From Lampris incognitus (taxonomy: Eukaryota; Chordata; Actinopteri; Lampriformes; Lampridae): DNA of 64,000 bases. Of this stretch, positions 1 through 63,144 are shown in pieces (positions within the stretch are counted from its first letter, which is position 1; each line of letters begins with the position of its first letter). The notes beneath the pieces are model-generated. The model did not search any database. It was not told the DNA's origin and saw only the letters and a list, made by a program, of their open reading frames with translations. The DNA lies in contig NC_079215.1 of the NCBI RefSeq assembly GCF_029633865.1, positions 51,289,693-51,353,692 on the forward strand, written 5' to 3'. A program made the position numbers and the translations under genes.

Positions 1-372
1 GTGATGCGACCCGGATGCACTGTGGGAAAAGGACAAGCCGGTGGAGGGAATGTGATGCTCTGGGGAATGTTCTGCTAGGAAACCCTGGATCCGGCCATTG
101 ATGTGCCCTGTCACACTGCACACATTTTTCCAGATTTCAATCCAATTGATCATCTGTGGGAGGTGTTGAACCGACAGGTCCAATCCGCGGTGGCTCCACC
201 TTGCAACAGACAGGACTTGAGTGATCTGCTGCTAATGTTTTGGTGTCAGATACCATAGGACACCTTCAGCAGTCTTGCAGAGTCCATGCCTCGGCGGGTC
301 AGCACTGTTTTGGCGGCATACAGAGGACCAACAGCATATTAGGCAGGTGGTCATATGGCTCATCAGTGTATA
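1..372 (+). mobile_element. Tc1/mariner fragment, 3' part
   Basis: Same family as 4638-5796: both share the GCCGGTGGAGG.GATGTGATGCT stretch, the segment before the DLN/E box and the ending around GTCCATGCCTCGGCGGGTCAG. It is cut by the window edge and carries an internal deletion near 110. It lies just beyond the mpdz stop and may be in its 3' UTR. Confidence 0.7.
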
Positions 373-634
373 GTGGTGCATGGGTGTGCCATATCTTATC
401 ATCAAAAGCCAGAAAATACTCATGTCTTTGAGTGTTAATTGTATCCCAATGCTTTCCAATATCTGCAAGTAAAGAGGTAGATCACCTAAACAAAGATATG
501 CAATTTTATGTGTACAATCAATCAAGATGATTTACAGCTAAGCTACAACATTTACAAGCTATTCGTGGCCCTACTTCTGCCTTTGTGAAACAAGTTGATG
601 TTGTTACAAGAGTAGGATGGAAGGGAGCCAGTCC

Positions 635-52269
<51,635 letters not shown>

Positions 52270-52292
<23 letters not shown>

Positions 52293-52317
52293 TGTCCCCA
52301 CTTAAGTCTAGCGCCAT
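52270..52317 (-). promoter_or_regulatory. Short upstream ORF overlapping the mpdz start
   Basis: A 15-codon ORF starts at 52317 with a strong context (A at -3, G at +4) and ends at TGA 52272-52270, 20 bases inside the mpdz coding sequence in another frame. If included in the mRNA it would divert scanning ribosomes from the main start. Confidence 0.45.
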
Positions 52318-53383
52318 TCTTCGCTGTTTGATGCCTGAAACACATTAACGAGCTAATTAAACGACAAAACTGTAATCCAAAATGACATTATGCACTATGC
52401 TCACATTTGCTGGAGTGTGTCACTGTCAAATGTGTTGCACTGACCATATTAACAACTGAATAATTAATCACACAATAGTGATAATTAATAACAAAGTAGC
52501 CATATCCCATTAAAAAGAGCTATTTATACACCTTTCATGAAACTGAAAAGCCGAGCATCATTATTATCATCATCATTATTATTATCGCTGTTATGGTATA
52601 TTGTTATCATATTCTGCTTGATTTTCCCCACTACTCGTCGCGTTTTACGTCCCCCCCCCCCCCTCCATTCGCTGACGTCCGGGGCCTTGCAGCAACGCTG
52701 CCTGGGGGCGTCCTGCTTGTCAACTAATGCTCTTAGAATAAGATGTAAATCTCCTCCAAGTGGCTTTATGTCGCGGTGACGGTGATTAGCGGAGACACGG
52801 CGCGCCTCCCCACCGTCCCGACACGAGGGCGAGCCTCCGAGTTCAAAGCACGACACCAAGACATGATTTCCCTTTGCGAAACGACGGTCTGAAGGCTGAG
52901 ACCGCCCGGGGAAACTTCAGATTAAGAGCCACGAGGGGGGGGGGAGGGGGGCACGCGACAGCGGCGAAACAGCCCAGTTGATACGACGCCCTTTCCCCGG
53001 AGCGTGCCGATATGCCGCTTTTACGTGCTGTCACAGCGTTGTCGCCTGATATTGGAATGACCTTAAACGCGTATTAGGCTCTCTTATTTGGCCGAATAAC
53101 CTCGGCAAAAGTGAAGGATTCGTGAGTCAGCCCCCCCCCAGCACCCTCGCCCGCCCCCCCTCCTTCCGGTACACCCACTACTCTCAGCCCATTTGATCAG
53201 TCAGCTCTCACACACACGAAGGCCGACAATAACTCTTGCATATTTACGAGAGAGCAGAAACAGAAAGGACCTGATCGAATCGCGTTGGAAAAATAAATAC
53301 AGGCTCGACATCAGGAAGGACTGAAAGTCGTTTGTTAGGAAAAAGAAAACAAAAAAACAAACTAGAACAGCAATATATCTCAC

Positions 53384-53760
53384 CTCCATTATACGCAGCA
53401 CCGGTGGGTTATCAACAGGTCCCCACTGTGGTCCAGGCTAACAGATATATATGTATTCCGACGGCATTCAGGCTGGTTCCGGGGAAATAATCTCATTTTA
53501 GTTTTTTTTTTTTTTGGTGCGCTAATTCATAAGTATTTAAGGACGATTTCAAACGTAAAGAGGCAGACTGACCGTTTATTTAGCGGCGTTACGTCCGGCA
53601 GGGATCTGCCTGCTCCAATAATGCGCATGTCCCCCTCTCCTCCTTTGATCTGGAGGCGCCACAGCGCACCTGTTGCTCATTGGCCACGGCCACACACGCG
53701 CACCCGCACGCGCACCCGCACACGCACCCGTACGCACGCACGCACGCACACGATGGACCA
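53384..53760 (-). promoter_or_regulatory. Candidate mpdz non-coding exon 1 and CpG-rich promoter
   Basis: A good donor (GGAG followed by GTGAGA) sits at 53383, giving a 5' exon that runs right from 53384. Further right is a CpG-rich stretch with CCAAT (about 53617) and TGCGCATGT (about 53622), resembling an NRF1-type site. Placement fits a promoter 1.1 kb before the start codon; the transcription start cannot be set from sequence alone. Confidence 0.45.
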
Positions 53761-54349
53761 ATTTCCATCCATTGAATCCAACATCTTATTCTTTATTTTT
53801 TGGAAAATCCATTCTGAGGCAACGCCATCAATTTTTCCTGACATTATAACTCATTCATGACTTTTTATTTTGACATGTCACTCTTGTCATGGATTTATAT
53901 CCCTTCTCATCTGCCCTCTACATTAACACAGTTGGGCGAAGGCTTTACCATGAGGTAACCCTTGTCTATGGGGCACAGGCAGTCGTCATTATAGGCTGAA
54001 TTATTCCCCTACTGATACATTATGATCTAACGTTCTCACGGCAGGTGGAGCCCTACTCCATAGGTTAAGCGGGAGATCCAGTTCCGCCTTTTCCAGCAGA
54101 CCCTCGCTCGTTCCTTCCCCCCTCCTCCCCCTCCCTCTTCTTCGCCTCCTTCCCTCTGCAAACTGCAAGCGAGGGATCACCATCAGCCCGGCCCGGCCCG
54201 CCTTGCCCGCAGCGTCCGCGCTGCTCCGCACACAGATCAACGGAGCATCCACCATCTCCAAATTGGTTTGTCATTTCTGACCCCTCTCTCCTGCCAACAG
54301 GTCACGGCCCTCGACTGCTCGGTGCGCGGACTTCAGAAGTCTGCAGGGA

Positions 54350-54849
54350 CGTAGACAGCCGTGAGAGAGACCGGCAAAGAGGGGAGAGAGAGGGAGAGAG
54401 AGAGAGAGCGAGGAAACGATAGAGAGATAGAGCGAGAGAGAGAGAGAGATGCTGGTCTCCGGTACTCTAATGGATTCAGTCCATCTGAACGGACGGCATA
54501 CCATCCTTTACGCTGTGTGAGCAGTCATCGGGACACGTCTCGCTGGCTTACGGTTGTCGGTTGTACCCCCGGTTTGCTCGTTCGGTGACGGCCGCCGATT
54601 TTTTTTTTCTTTCTTTCTTTCTTTTTTTATTTTTTATTTTTATTTTTTTGCTCAATCGGGAGGATTCGTTCAACCGCTTTTATTCACCGGAGCCGTCGTC
54701 GACCGAACTTATTGATTGAAAGGAAAATATTTTCCGTCCCAACATTTGTAGTCGGCGGGGGACGACTGTAAGCGCATCGGGGGAAGGTTAAAACGAGACC
54801 GTCCGCACTGGATGTGCCTACTGCGCTGAACTGAAAACTGAAACATATG
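54350..54849 (+). other. Possible 5' exon of an unidentified divergent gene
   Basis: Ends in CATATG at 54849 directly followed by GTAAGG, a strong donor, so the start codon would be the last codon of the exon. Upstream is GA-rich, then T-rich, then CpG-containing sequence, plausible as a 5' UTR. No downstream exon could be recognised, so the gene is unnamed and the left end is a guess. Confidence 0.3.
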
Positions 54850-57800
54850 GTAAGGATCTCATCTTTCTCTCTCTCTCTCTCTCTCTCTCTCGCTCTCCCT
54901 CTCGCCCTCTCTCCCACACGCGCGCGCGCGCGCGCGCACGCACGCACACTCCGTTGAATTTGGTGTCATCAGTAGTCAACCTCGGTCAACCGCTGTCCTA
55001 GCCTTGTGGTAGCTCTGACCCAAGTTCCCATGGTTGTCCATGGGAATGTGGCCTGCGACTGTTATAATTTAAAGGATGCGATAAATGCCCGCCTCGGATG
55101 GAGTGGCTTAGGCGTACTTGTCGTTCGTAGAGTGCCGCTTAATGTTTCAGTGGGGACCGTCGGCGTCGCCGGAGTGAATGGGCGTCGCTCGGACGGAACC
55201 GGAGGATGACTGGTACCCTTGAAACACAGCCGCCAAATGTGTCGGTATCGCGCGTCAACACATTTCCCAGGCAAGGCTCACACCTTATCCCTGTGTGGGC
55301 TCCCCTTTGTCGGCCTCGTCACTGCGGGGCAGGAATTAATTACGAACCCCTTAGCTATTATGTGAAGAATAACGATCGTTATGTATATATATATATTATA
55401 TAATATTTTTTTTTGGTCGAGGCTGTCAGCGGGCTCCGCGTAACGCAAGCGAGCGAGGGATGAGGCGCAGTAATTGGGAAACGATGTCAGCCGCAGCCTC
55501 CTCAACGTGCCATGTAGCGGGGGGTTGTGGGGGTGGGGAGGTGGAGGCTGTTTGCATAGCAGGCCGGTGCCTACCAAGGATACGTCAATCATGCGGATGA
55601 GTGAAAGCTATCTGCCTCTTATTTTAACGGGGGCGACATCCGGGGTGGCCGTTGACCTTGAATGGAGGAATTGGCTATAGTGTAAAACAATCTGGTGGGT
55701 GAATTCAACCCCTCATACCGTCGTCTGCACGGAGAGAATAGCCTGTATGATACCCATGCACCCCAACATCTTTTAGGGTAACATAGGTTCGCTCTCTTTG
55801 ATGGGCTGTCGTTGTTTTAAAACACAACATCTGGTGTGGCACCCTGTTGGCGAGAAATGTGATTTCTAGTGCACGGTTGATTTGCCTGCCCCGTGTAATT
55901 GTGAATGGGTTGTTTTAACATGCAGGCGGCCTCTCTCTCTTCCCTCCACAGCCATTTGTTGTCTTTGTGTGGTCGTTGTGGACTACGGCCCGTTTGAACC
56001 GCTGGCAATGTTTGTTTTTGGGGGTTTTTTTCTTCACTCGTCGATTTCGTGTGCGAGTGTAGAGGCGGACTATCTGGGATGAGACTGAAAGGGGGGGGGG
56101 GATTAAGAGCAGGGGTCAGATGAGTTGACACTACTGTATGTTGACGCGTTTGTTAGCTATGTGATAAGACAGCGTCTCGAGCAGGTGGGAAAATGCTCCG
56201 TGCCAGCACTCCGCTATTGATAGGCCGAAGGACTTCCTCATAGCATCTTTGTAGCTGCCCTTTTTTTTCTGGCACCAGTTTGCAGCCCTCTGAGCATTTG
56301 TTGCCAATGGGCAAATGTCACTGAATCATTTCTCATCGCTGGATCTTTGGCTGTCTACAAGCGGTGGCCCTCCACGCCTGTGGTGTGTTTGAGGTACCTG
56401 CTATGCCGTTTACATCGTGTGACATCGTGCTCTGCAGAAGGAGCAAATCTGCACCAGACTCGTTCCTTCTGCAGAGCACGATGTCAATAGGAAACAAAAA
56501 AATACACCAGATTTGCCTGGCTCACCAGATACAAACAGATAAACAGCATAGCAGGTACCTCAAAACACACCACAGGCAACAAATACAACCAAGATTTGTA
56601 TTTGCTGCCTTGGCTGTCTTCTCTTGACACCCAGTCCACCGAGAGCGGCACAACCGGGTCTATTCATTAGACGTGACAAATGATTATAGGTGCACCACGG
56701 TCCGTCTTGGGTCAAGTTTAGTAGCAACACACCCGTAGGGTTGATGATGTTGACCGTACCTGAGGCCATGCAATATGCAACAGAAGCAATGGAGCAATCT
56801 GCTGACTGCATGTCTGTCTGCTCTGCTTTAATTAGGTCACTGATTCATCCCCGCTCGTTATGATGCAATGCACAGAGAGACAAAGCTACATATTAAGGAC
56901 GAGACAAGGTGTGAATTATAATGCCCGGCCTGCTCTTAATTGTTTCGCTTGACCAAGGGCCGAGTCCTCTGCGTCCGGAGTCGTCAATTTAGCAAAGTGA
57001 CTGATTCGAATTCAGGCGGCGACTTCTTCAGCCAGAATTTATGAGCGCGCGCTCTTAAGTAAGTGGAACATAATTGTATTTGGTACAGATTTCTCTGTGT
57101 ATCCAAAGGAGGACTGACACAAGAGTTTTGACTGAGAAGGTGTCGGCGAGCGGTGTTTGGTCAAATGATTGAACGGGGAGCCCCGTGAGGGTCTCACCGT
57201 CGATTCACACTGTCCGTCCAGCATGCAGTTGTTACATAGCAATAAACACAGCTCCCTCAAAATGAAAAGAAACGCATGTTCCCGATGACTAATGTGATTG
57301 CCAGGGGTGTGAAAAGGGGGGGTCTTTCCTCAGCACTTGCAAGTTAGTCCTACTACTGAATGAATGCACTGGGCACGGGCGGAGATTTTTCCGGTTTCCT
57401 CTATGCAGTGAAATAATTGGTCATTTCTGGATTCCCGTCAGGTTGCTTATGTTGTAATGGTATTCACGGTACTTTGTTAAGTGAGATGAGTTAATCTGCA
57501 GTATACCTTCAATGCAGGATAACAGGTGTCGCGTTTAAAGGTAGTCCTGTCGAGGTGAAGACGGTATAGTTGAGCCGCTCGAAATGTGCAGGGTGACAGA
57601 CAGCGAAACCTCGTGCGCAAACCACAGATGTCACACCGTGGGCTCGAGATTTTATTGACGGTCTTAACGAGAGGCCATCTTTGATTTTCGGTACAGTGTC
57701 GGTAAATGCAAACGTGCATTTATATTCTCAGCCCCAGCCCCTCTTTGTGTGCACGGTTCAACCCAATTCACAAGCCCTTCCCTCCTCGAGACAACATCTC

Positions 57801-58260
57801 TCTCCCGTATTGAAATAATGAGGCCAAATCCTTGCTCGTCTCTCCTCATCCACCAAAAGCAGCCGGTCATGTGTGAAGACTTTATCCTCCTACCCTTTCA
57901 TTCCCTCAAAGAATAGCCCCGGCTTCCCGCATTTTCCCCCCGTCGACCGAAGTTTCTCAGCTCAGTTCATCTCTTTAAAGCATGTGAAAATCGCCTCTGA
58001 TATCATTGCAGCCATTTAGAGGGTCTGCGGATGAGAGCAGGGCTACGGACTTACTCCACTACCTGATTAGATTTGTGCTCGGGGAAGGGAGGGAAACCGG
58101 CAGTAGATGACAGGCCGTCAAGACTCGGGATGGGAGGACACTCACTGACTCATTGCTCCTACAGGATGGCCTTGAACAGAACTGCCCTCCAGAGATAGAT
58201 GTCTTACTCTGTCTCGATATGGAGACGTGTGTGCAGGCCGGGTCTTGGCTTTGCACCACC
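54850..58260. other. Region right of the divergent exon, no gene seen
   Basis: Begins with (CT)n and a (GC)n run (54923-54939); otherwise unique-looking sequence with short frames that lack family resemblance. Could be the first intron of the divergent gene. Confidence 0.45.
56376..56577. repeat. Nested inverted repeat (fold-back)
   Basis: Outer arms 56376-56406 and 56546-56577 pair over about 31 bases with one bulge; inner arms 56421-56442 and 56464-56485 pair perfectly over 22 bases around a 21-base loop. Confidence 0.93.
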
Positions 58261-58264
58261 GGAT

Positions 58265-58266
<2 letters not shown>

Positions 58267-58300
<34 letters not shown>

Positions 58301-58303
58301 GTG
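58267..58303. repeat. (GT)n microsatellite
   Basis: GT units with one C interruption. Confidence 0.93.
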
Positions 58304-58837
58304 TTCGGGCCGGATGTTGGAACTGTATGGCAAATTTGGCTGTTTAATGAGTAGCACCGAAGGTGATGCATGTTTTAGTCACGCTCGGTGATTACGGCGT
58401 TGCTCAATTTAGTTGCTCGTTCTTACAACACCACGAAACACGGGACCCCCCCTCCCCCCTGCCCGCCCGCCCGCCCGCCGAAACAGCACACGGAAAGCTC
58501 ATCAGGCTCTACCGACCGCGGTCAAATCCGAGTCGGATCCCGCCAAAACCATCTTTCTTGTGCCTCTCCTCTTTTGTATTGTTTACAGCTATGCTGCTGA
58601 GGAGACCTTTAAGTGGGAGTGGAGTCTTTATTTTTCTTAGGACAGCAAAACAACAGGGGCCCCCTTGTTGCACCGTGGAGGCTTTCTAGTGTTAAGCTAA
58701 TGGAGCTGATGGGGAGAGAAATGTCATCCGTTGAATCATCCATCATAACACATTTTTACAGGCGAACTTTCATACAAATTTTCTCACTGTGTTCGATTTG
58801 CATCGAGTTTTTTTTTTTTAAATTTTACTTGCCTGTT

Positions 58838-59254
58838 GACCACCCCCCCCCCCCAATTGTACTACCCTACTCTTCCAAGCCGTCCCGGTCGCTGCTCCAC
58901 CCCCTCTGCCAATCCGGGGAGAGCTGCAGACCACCACATGCCTCCTCCGATACATGTGGAGTCGCCAGCTGCTTCTTTTCACCTGACAGTGAGGAGTTTC
59001 ACCAGGGAGACATAGCGCGTGGTTCACGCTATTCCCCCCAGTTCCCCCTCCCCCCAGAACAGGCGCCCCGACCAACCAGAGGAGGCGCTAATGCAGCGAC
59101 CGGGACACATACCCACATCCGGCTTCCCACCCGCAGACACGGCCAGTTGTGTCTGTAGGGACGCCCGACCAAGCCGGAGGTAACACAGGAATTCGAACTA
59201 GCGATCCCTGTGCTGGTAGGCAACGGAATAGACCGCTACGCCACTCAGACGCCC
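58838..59254 (-). mobile_element. tRNA-derived SINE, family A copy 9
   Basis: Full-length, decayed box B (AGTTCGAATTCC), in the region right of mpdz. Confidence 0.86.
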
Positions 59255-59348
59255 TCTGTTAGCCACATTTTTTTATGCACTCCCAATTTTTTGTTGGTAA
59301 TAAAGGCCTTCCTTTATTTATGAACATTAATGCTGTTAATATACATTG

Positions 59349-59475
59349 TAGCGAATTCGGGGGACAACGCAACCACCGGAACTGCCGCGGCCGGGAAGCG
59401 AACCCGTATCGCCCGCACCGCAGGAGGCGTCGCTAACCGCTAGACTAAAGGGTCAGACCCGCCAGCCAGCGGCCA
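59349..59475 (-). mobile_element. tRNA-like repeat, family C
   Basis: In sense: CCTTTAGTCTAGCGGTTAGC as box A region and CGGGTTCGCTTCC as box B, then a GC-rich body ending CCGAATTCGCTACA. Confidence 0.65.
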
Positions 59476-59601
59476 GCGTGTCTTCTTATCCATGCACGTT
59501 ACAATATATATCGTTGTTAATATGTTCAGCGTGTTAGCATATTGTAGTATTCTGCATACTAAAACATTTTCTAATACAGTAATATTTTTTGGGGTATGAC
59601 A

Positions 59602-59715
59602 TCCCTCCATCCATCCATCCGTTATCCAAGCCACTTATCCCACCCGGGGGTCGCAGGATGCAGGAGCCCATCCCAGCAGTCACTGGGCGGCAGGCGGGGA
59701 GACACCCTGGACAAA
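59602..59715 (-). mobile_element. Family B repeat, 3' end
   Basis: CCATCCATCCATCCGTTATC to GGGGAGACACCCTGGAC. Confidence 0.7.
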
Positions 59716-59928
59716 CATTCATATAAAATGTTCCATTTTCGGCGTTTCCTTGACGCCGCTATCCAGCGTGACTTACAATGAGTAAGTGTGAACAATCCCA
59801 AACTTCATGAACAAAAGAGGAGGAAAAAAATGCCCACGTCCTTCCAATCAAGGCCTCTCCCTTCCGCACGTCTGCTCTGTGCCCTTCACGTCACTATTCC
59901 CTCCCTCAACGCTGTCACCACTATGACC

Positions 59929-59929
<1 letters not shown>

Positions 59930-59972
<43 letters not shown>

Positions 59973-59990
59973 CACACACACACGGACACA
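59930..59990. repeat. (CA)n microsatellite
   Basis: CA units interrupted by two GG steps near the right end. Confidence 0.94.
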
Positions 59991-60009
59991 AATTCACCTC
60001 CTACCTCAG

Positions 60010-61570
60010 ATGACACGGTGACACAAACATATGAGTGCGCACACAAAACCACTTATACTTAACAAGGAGTCAAACATACACACCACACCGCCTTTAGCGA
60101 CCTCCAGGCCCATTAGGGAGTCGAACGGCGAGTCCGTGTGCAAGGCCAAAGTAATTGTCAGTAGCACACTCAAAGGTCTGCTGTTTATTTTGGTCTCCGC
60201 AGGAAATCACTCACAAAAGCCGCCCCCCTCCCCCCTCGTGCACCTCCACTTCATTTGAGTCAAGCTGTGCGCGTGCGTGTCCGCGTGTGTGTGTGTGTTT
60301 GTGCGCGCGCGTGTGTGTGTGGGCACACTGCGCATGCATATGCCTTGTCAGTCACCGCAGTATTGATGACAGATACTCTGCGCGGTTGTTCCTGTGTGGC
60401 GGACCCCGGCCTGCCGAGGCCCGGCTAGTTTAGGGTGGTGGGGGGGGGGGGGTGGGGGGAGGAGGAGGAGGAGGAGGGGAGGCGCTCGGAAATGACTCAT
60501 ACACAATGTGATGCAACACAGCAGAGCAGATTTGAATTATGAAGCAATGAACAATGAGGTCACGGTGGGGCTCGGGGCGTAAATCTCTCAGTGCCATTTT
60601 ATAACGCAGATTTCCTTATCAACGTAGGAAACCGCTGCACTTCCCGAAAACGCGGGCATTGTTTGTGTGGCATTGACTCGATATCGAGAAAAGAAAAAAG
60701 AGCAACACCGGTTGCCCTCAATTAGAGAGGGGCACAAACAATGGAAGGGGAACTCTGGTTTGATTCCCGTCACATTGTGTATCAAGCTTTGTTTATTCAG
60801 TTAAGTCAGGGAGCAACAGCAAGAGTCTGTTGTTGAGTCACGCTGAATGACGACGTGGGCAACGGAAACGTACACCAGACCGCTTATAGACTGTCATCCT
60901 GGTTTTATTCTCGTACCATGGGTCTTGTGTTTTGTTTTCCTCTTTCCTAGTCTTGCCATCTTTCAGCATTTTGAACATCCCTCTTCGTGTCCGGCGCTTG
61001 GATCTGATGACATTTTCCATATCATAGCCCTTTTCAGCAGATCGCCATCCAGTGCCGTCGTCTCCAAAACCTTCTCATAAGTTTCGTGATCACTGGGCTT
61101 TTACTTTAACCGCATTACTCACTCGCTCCTCATCTGGATTCCCTCAGCGTAATCTACACGGGAAGACACCAACACGAGGGTCTTTGCTGCATCTGTTTAT
61201 TTGATGGCAAAGTGGGGTAATGCAATTTGTTGTGCCTGCTCAGCTGCACAGATGCAATCTCTACTTATGGCTCTGGTCGGTCCAAGAGTCCTTTGGCGTG
61301 AGACTTGGTGTGAGAGTATTGATTTGGAGTTTGGCCGAGGGTGTGATGGGCAGGGGAGAGTAAGATGTTCGTGCCCGTCAGAACGAAGATGTTACCGCGT
61401 GCGATCTGTGGCTGACAGATGTACGTAATGTGCTGCCCTGCGTCTTTCTTCTTCTTCTCCTACATCTGTAGAGTTGCCTAGCCTCAATATCATCTCGGCT
61501 GGTCCTCCTGTGCGGGAGATCTTGGTTCAAATCGAGCCAGTTAAAGTCGGATGATGCCATGTATACTGGC
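60010..61570. other. No gene recognised
   Basis: Unique-looking sequence with a GT/GC-rich stretch at 60265-60325 and a G/GGA-rich stretch at 60435-60480. Confidence 0.45.
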
Positions 61571-61579
61571 CTATGGGAC

Positions 61580-61915
61580 TAGGCACGGTGGCCCAGTGGT
61601 TAGCACTGTGTCCTCACAGCAAGAAGGTCCTGGGTTCGAACCCCAGGCCGTCCCAGGTCCTTTCTGTTCTCCCCCGTGTCTGCGTGGGTTTCCTGCGGGT
61701 GCTCCGGTTTCCTTGCACCATCAAAAAGACATGCATGTTAGGGTTAATACCCCTGCCTGTGCCCCTGAGGAAGGCAGTGGAAAGAAGAAGTGGCGTTGTT
61801 CCCCGGGGGCTGCAGCTGCCCACTGCTCCTATACAATAGGATGGCTTAAATGGAGAGAGTACGTTTCATTGTAACCTACGATGACAAAATAAAGTGGCTT
61901 TCATCTCTTCTTTCT
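61580..61915 (+). mobile_element. Family B variant, plus strand
   Basis: Head GGCACGGTGGCCCAGTGGTT with box B GGGTTCGAACCCC; ends GACAAAATAAAGTGGC, the complement of the end at 27725-27745. Confidence 0.78.
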
Positions 61916-61924
61916 TGGCTTTCT

Positions 61925-62944
61925 ACTGCAGTTAGGACTGGGCAGTAACTCAACATCATCGTTTATCATCTTTCAATGGTATTGTATCGGGATGACATTC
62001 GGATATCGTCATATCATGAAACACAGCTTTGTTGTCGTAATTACCTATGATTTCTCAAAAAATGAGGTCTGAAATATTTGTGGGGGTGTTTATTTTGAAC
62101 GCTAGTCTTGGTTCGATATCGTACTGTTAAGTAACACTTCATCGCGATCAACCTCAGTTGCATTCTGAAATACGGTCTTTTTGCATATGTAAGCAGGTAT
62201 CGCGATATATCACGATATCGTGCAAAGTTCCATCTGATGATGGCGGTAACGATGTTTTCAGTACGGACCAGCACCCACTGCAGTGATAGTTCCTGCTGAG
62301 AGACATGTTTTAATGCAACATACTGCAGATAAAGGCCACATTCCCCTTTGGCATGTGTCAGTATCCATCCATTTGTCCCTGATGTGTCTTTTTAGATTTT
62401 TCAATAATGCCAGTTCGCTACCTCTGTGTGCAGAACAGCCTGATAGTGTCATACCATGACAGATGAGCTCCACTCTGGCCCAGAGGCCTGTAGCAATCAC
62501 TTACACAAACCCAGCGTCTGCTTTCTAACCATGTGAGAAATGGTATGCATGTTTTTGTGTAATGCGGTGACATACAGTACGTTCTGAACTATCTGATGGG
62601 CTCTCTTGTCAGACTGTGCGTGTGTGACAGATGAGAGCACATCCATCACACACATCAACAAGAGAGGGAGCGGACTGCACCAGGACACCGCCCGTCGAAC
62701 AACGGTGTGTGACTGTGATGCAAGCCCAAGATAAATGATATTTGCCTACCCCTCAGTGGTTTAACAGAAATGTGGGGTATAAGGATAACGAATATCCCTC
62801 GCCAAATTACACTATGTTATCATCTTCTCTTACAACAGTATATACAATATTGCATCTAATGATATGCGGTTATGGTATGCTAATTTCATGGCTGAAATTA
62901 CGAACGTGTTTTTGTGCCTGTGTATGTGCACATGCATGTGTGTG
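61925..62944. other. Unclassified; ATCG-rich segment that may be a repeat
   Basis: 61940-62230 is rich in ATATCG/CGATAT words (TATCGCGATATATCACGATA), typical of a fish dispersed repeat from memory; the rest is unrecognised. Confidence 0.35.
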
Positions 62945-63144
62945 NNNNNNNNNNNNNNNNNNNNNNNNNNNNNNNNNNNNNNNNNNNNNNNNNNNNNNNN
63001 NNNNNNNNNNNNNNNNNNNNNNNNNNNNNNNNNNNNNNNNNNNNNNNNNNNNNNNNNNNNNNNNNNNNNNNNNNNNNNNNNNNNNNNNNNNNNNNNNNNN
63101 NNNNNNNNNNNNNNNNNNNNNNNNNNNNNNNNNNNNNNNNNNNN
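62945..63144. other. Assembly gap, 200 N
   Basis: Exactly 200 N, preceded by a GT-rich run (GCATGTGTGTG), so it probably stands for an unresolved microsatellite of unknown length. Confidence 0.99.

Noticed and set aside
54350-54849. Divergent exon assigned to NFIB, a neighbour of human MPDZ
   Set aside because: No NFI coding sequence is visible, and in human the two genes have the same orientation, so the name would be a guess.
61580-61660. tRNA gene-like sequence with a good B box
   Set aside because: It cannot form a full cloverleaf and continues into the body of a dispersed repeat; the same applies to the SINE heads.
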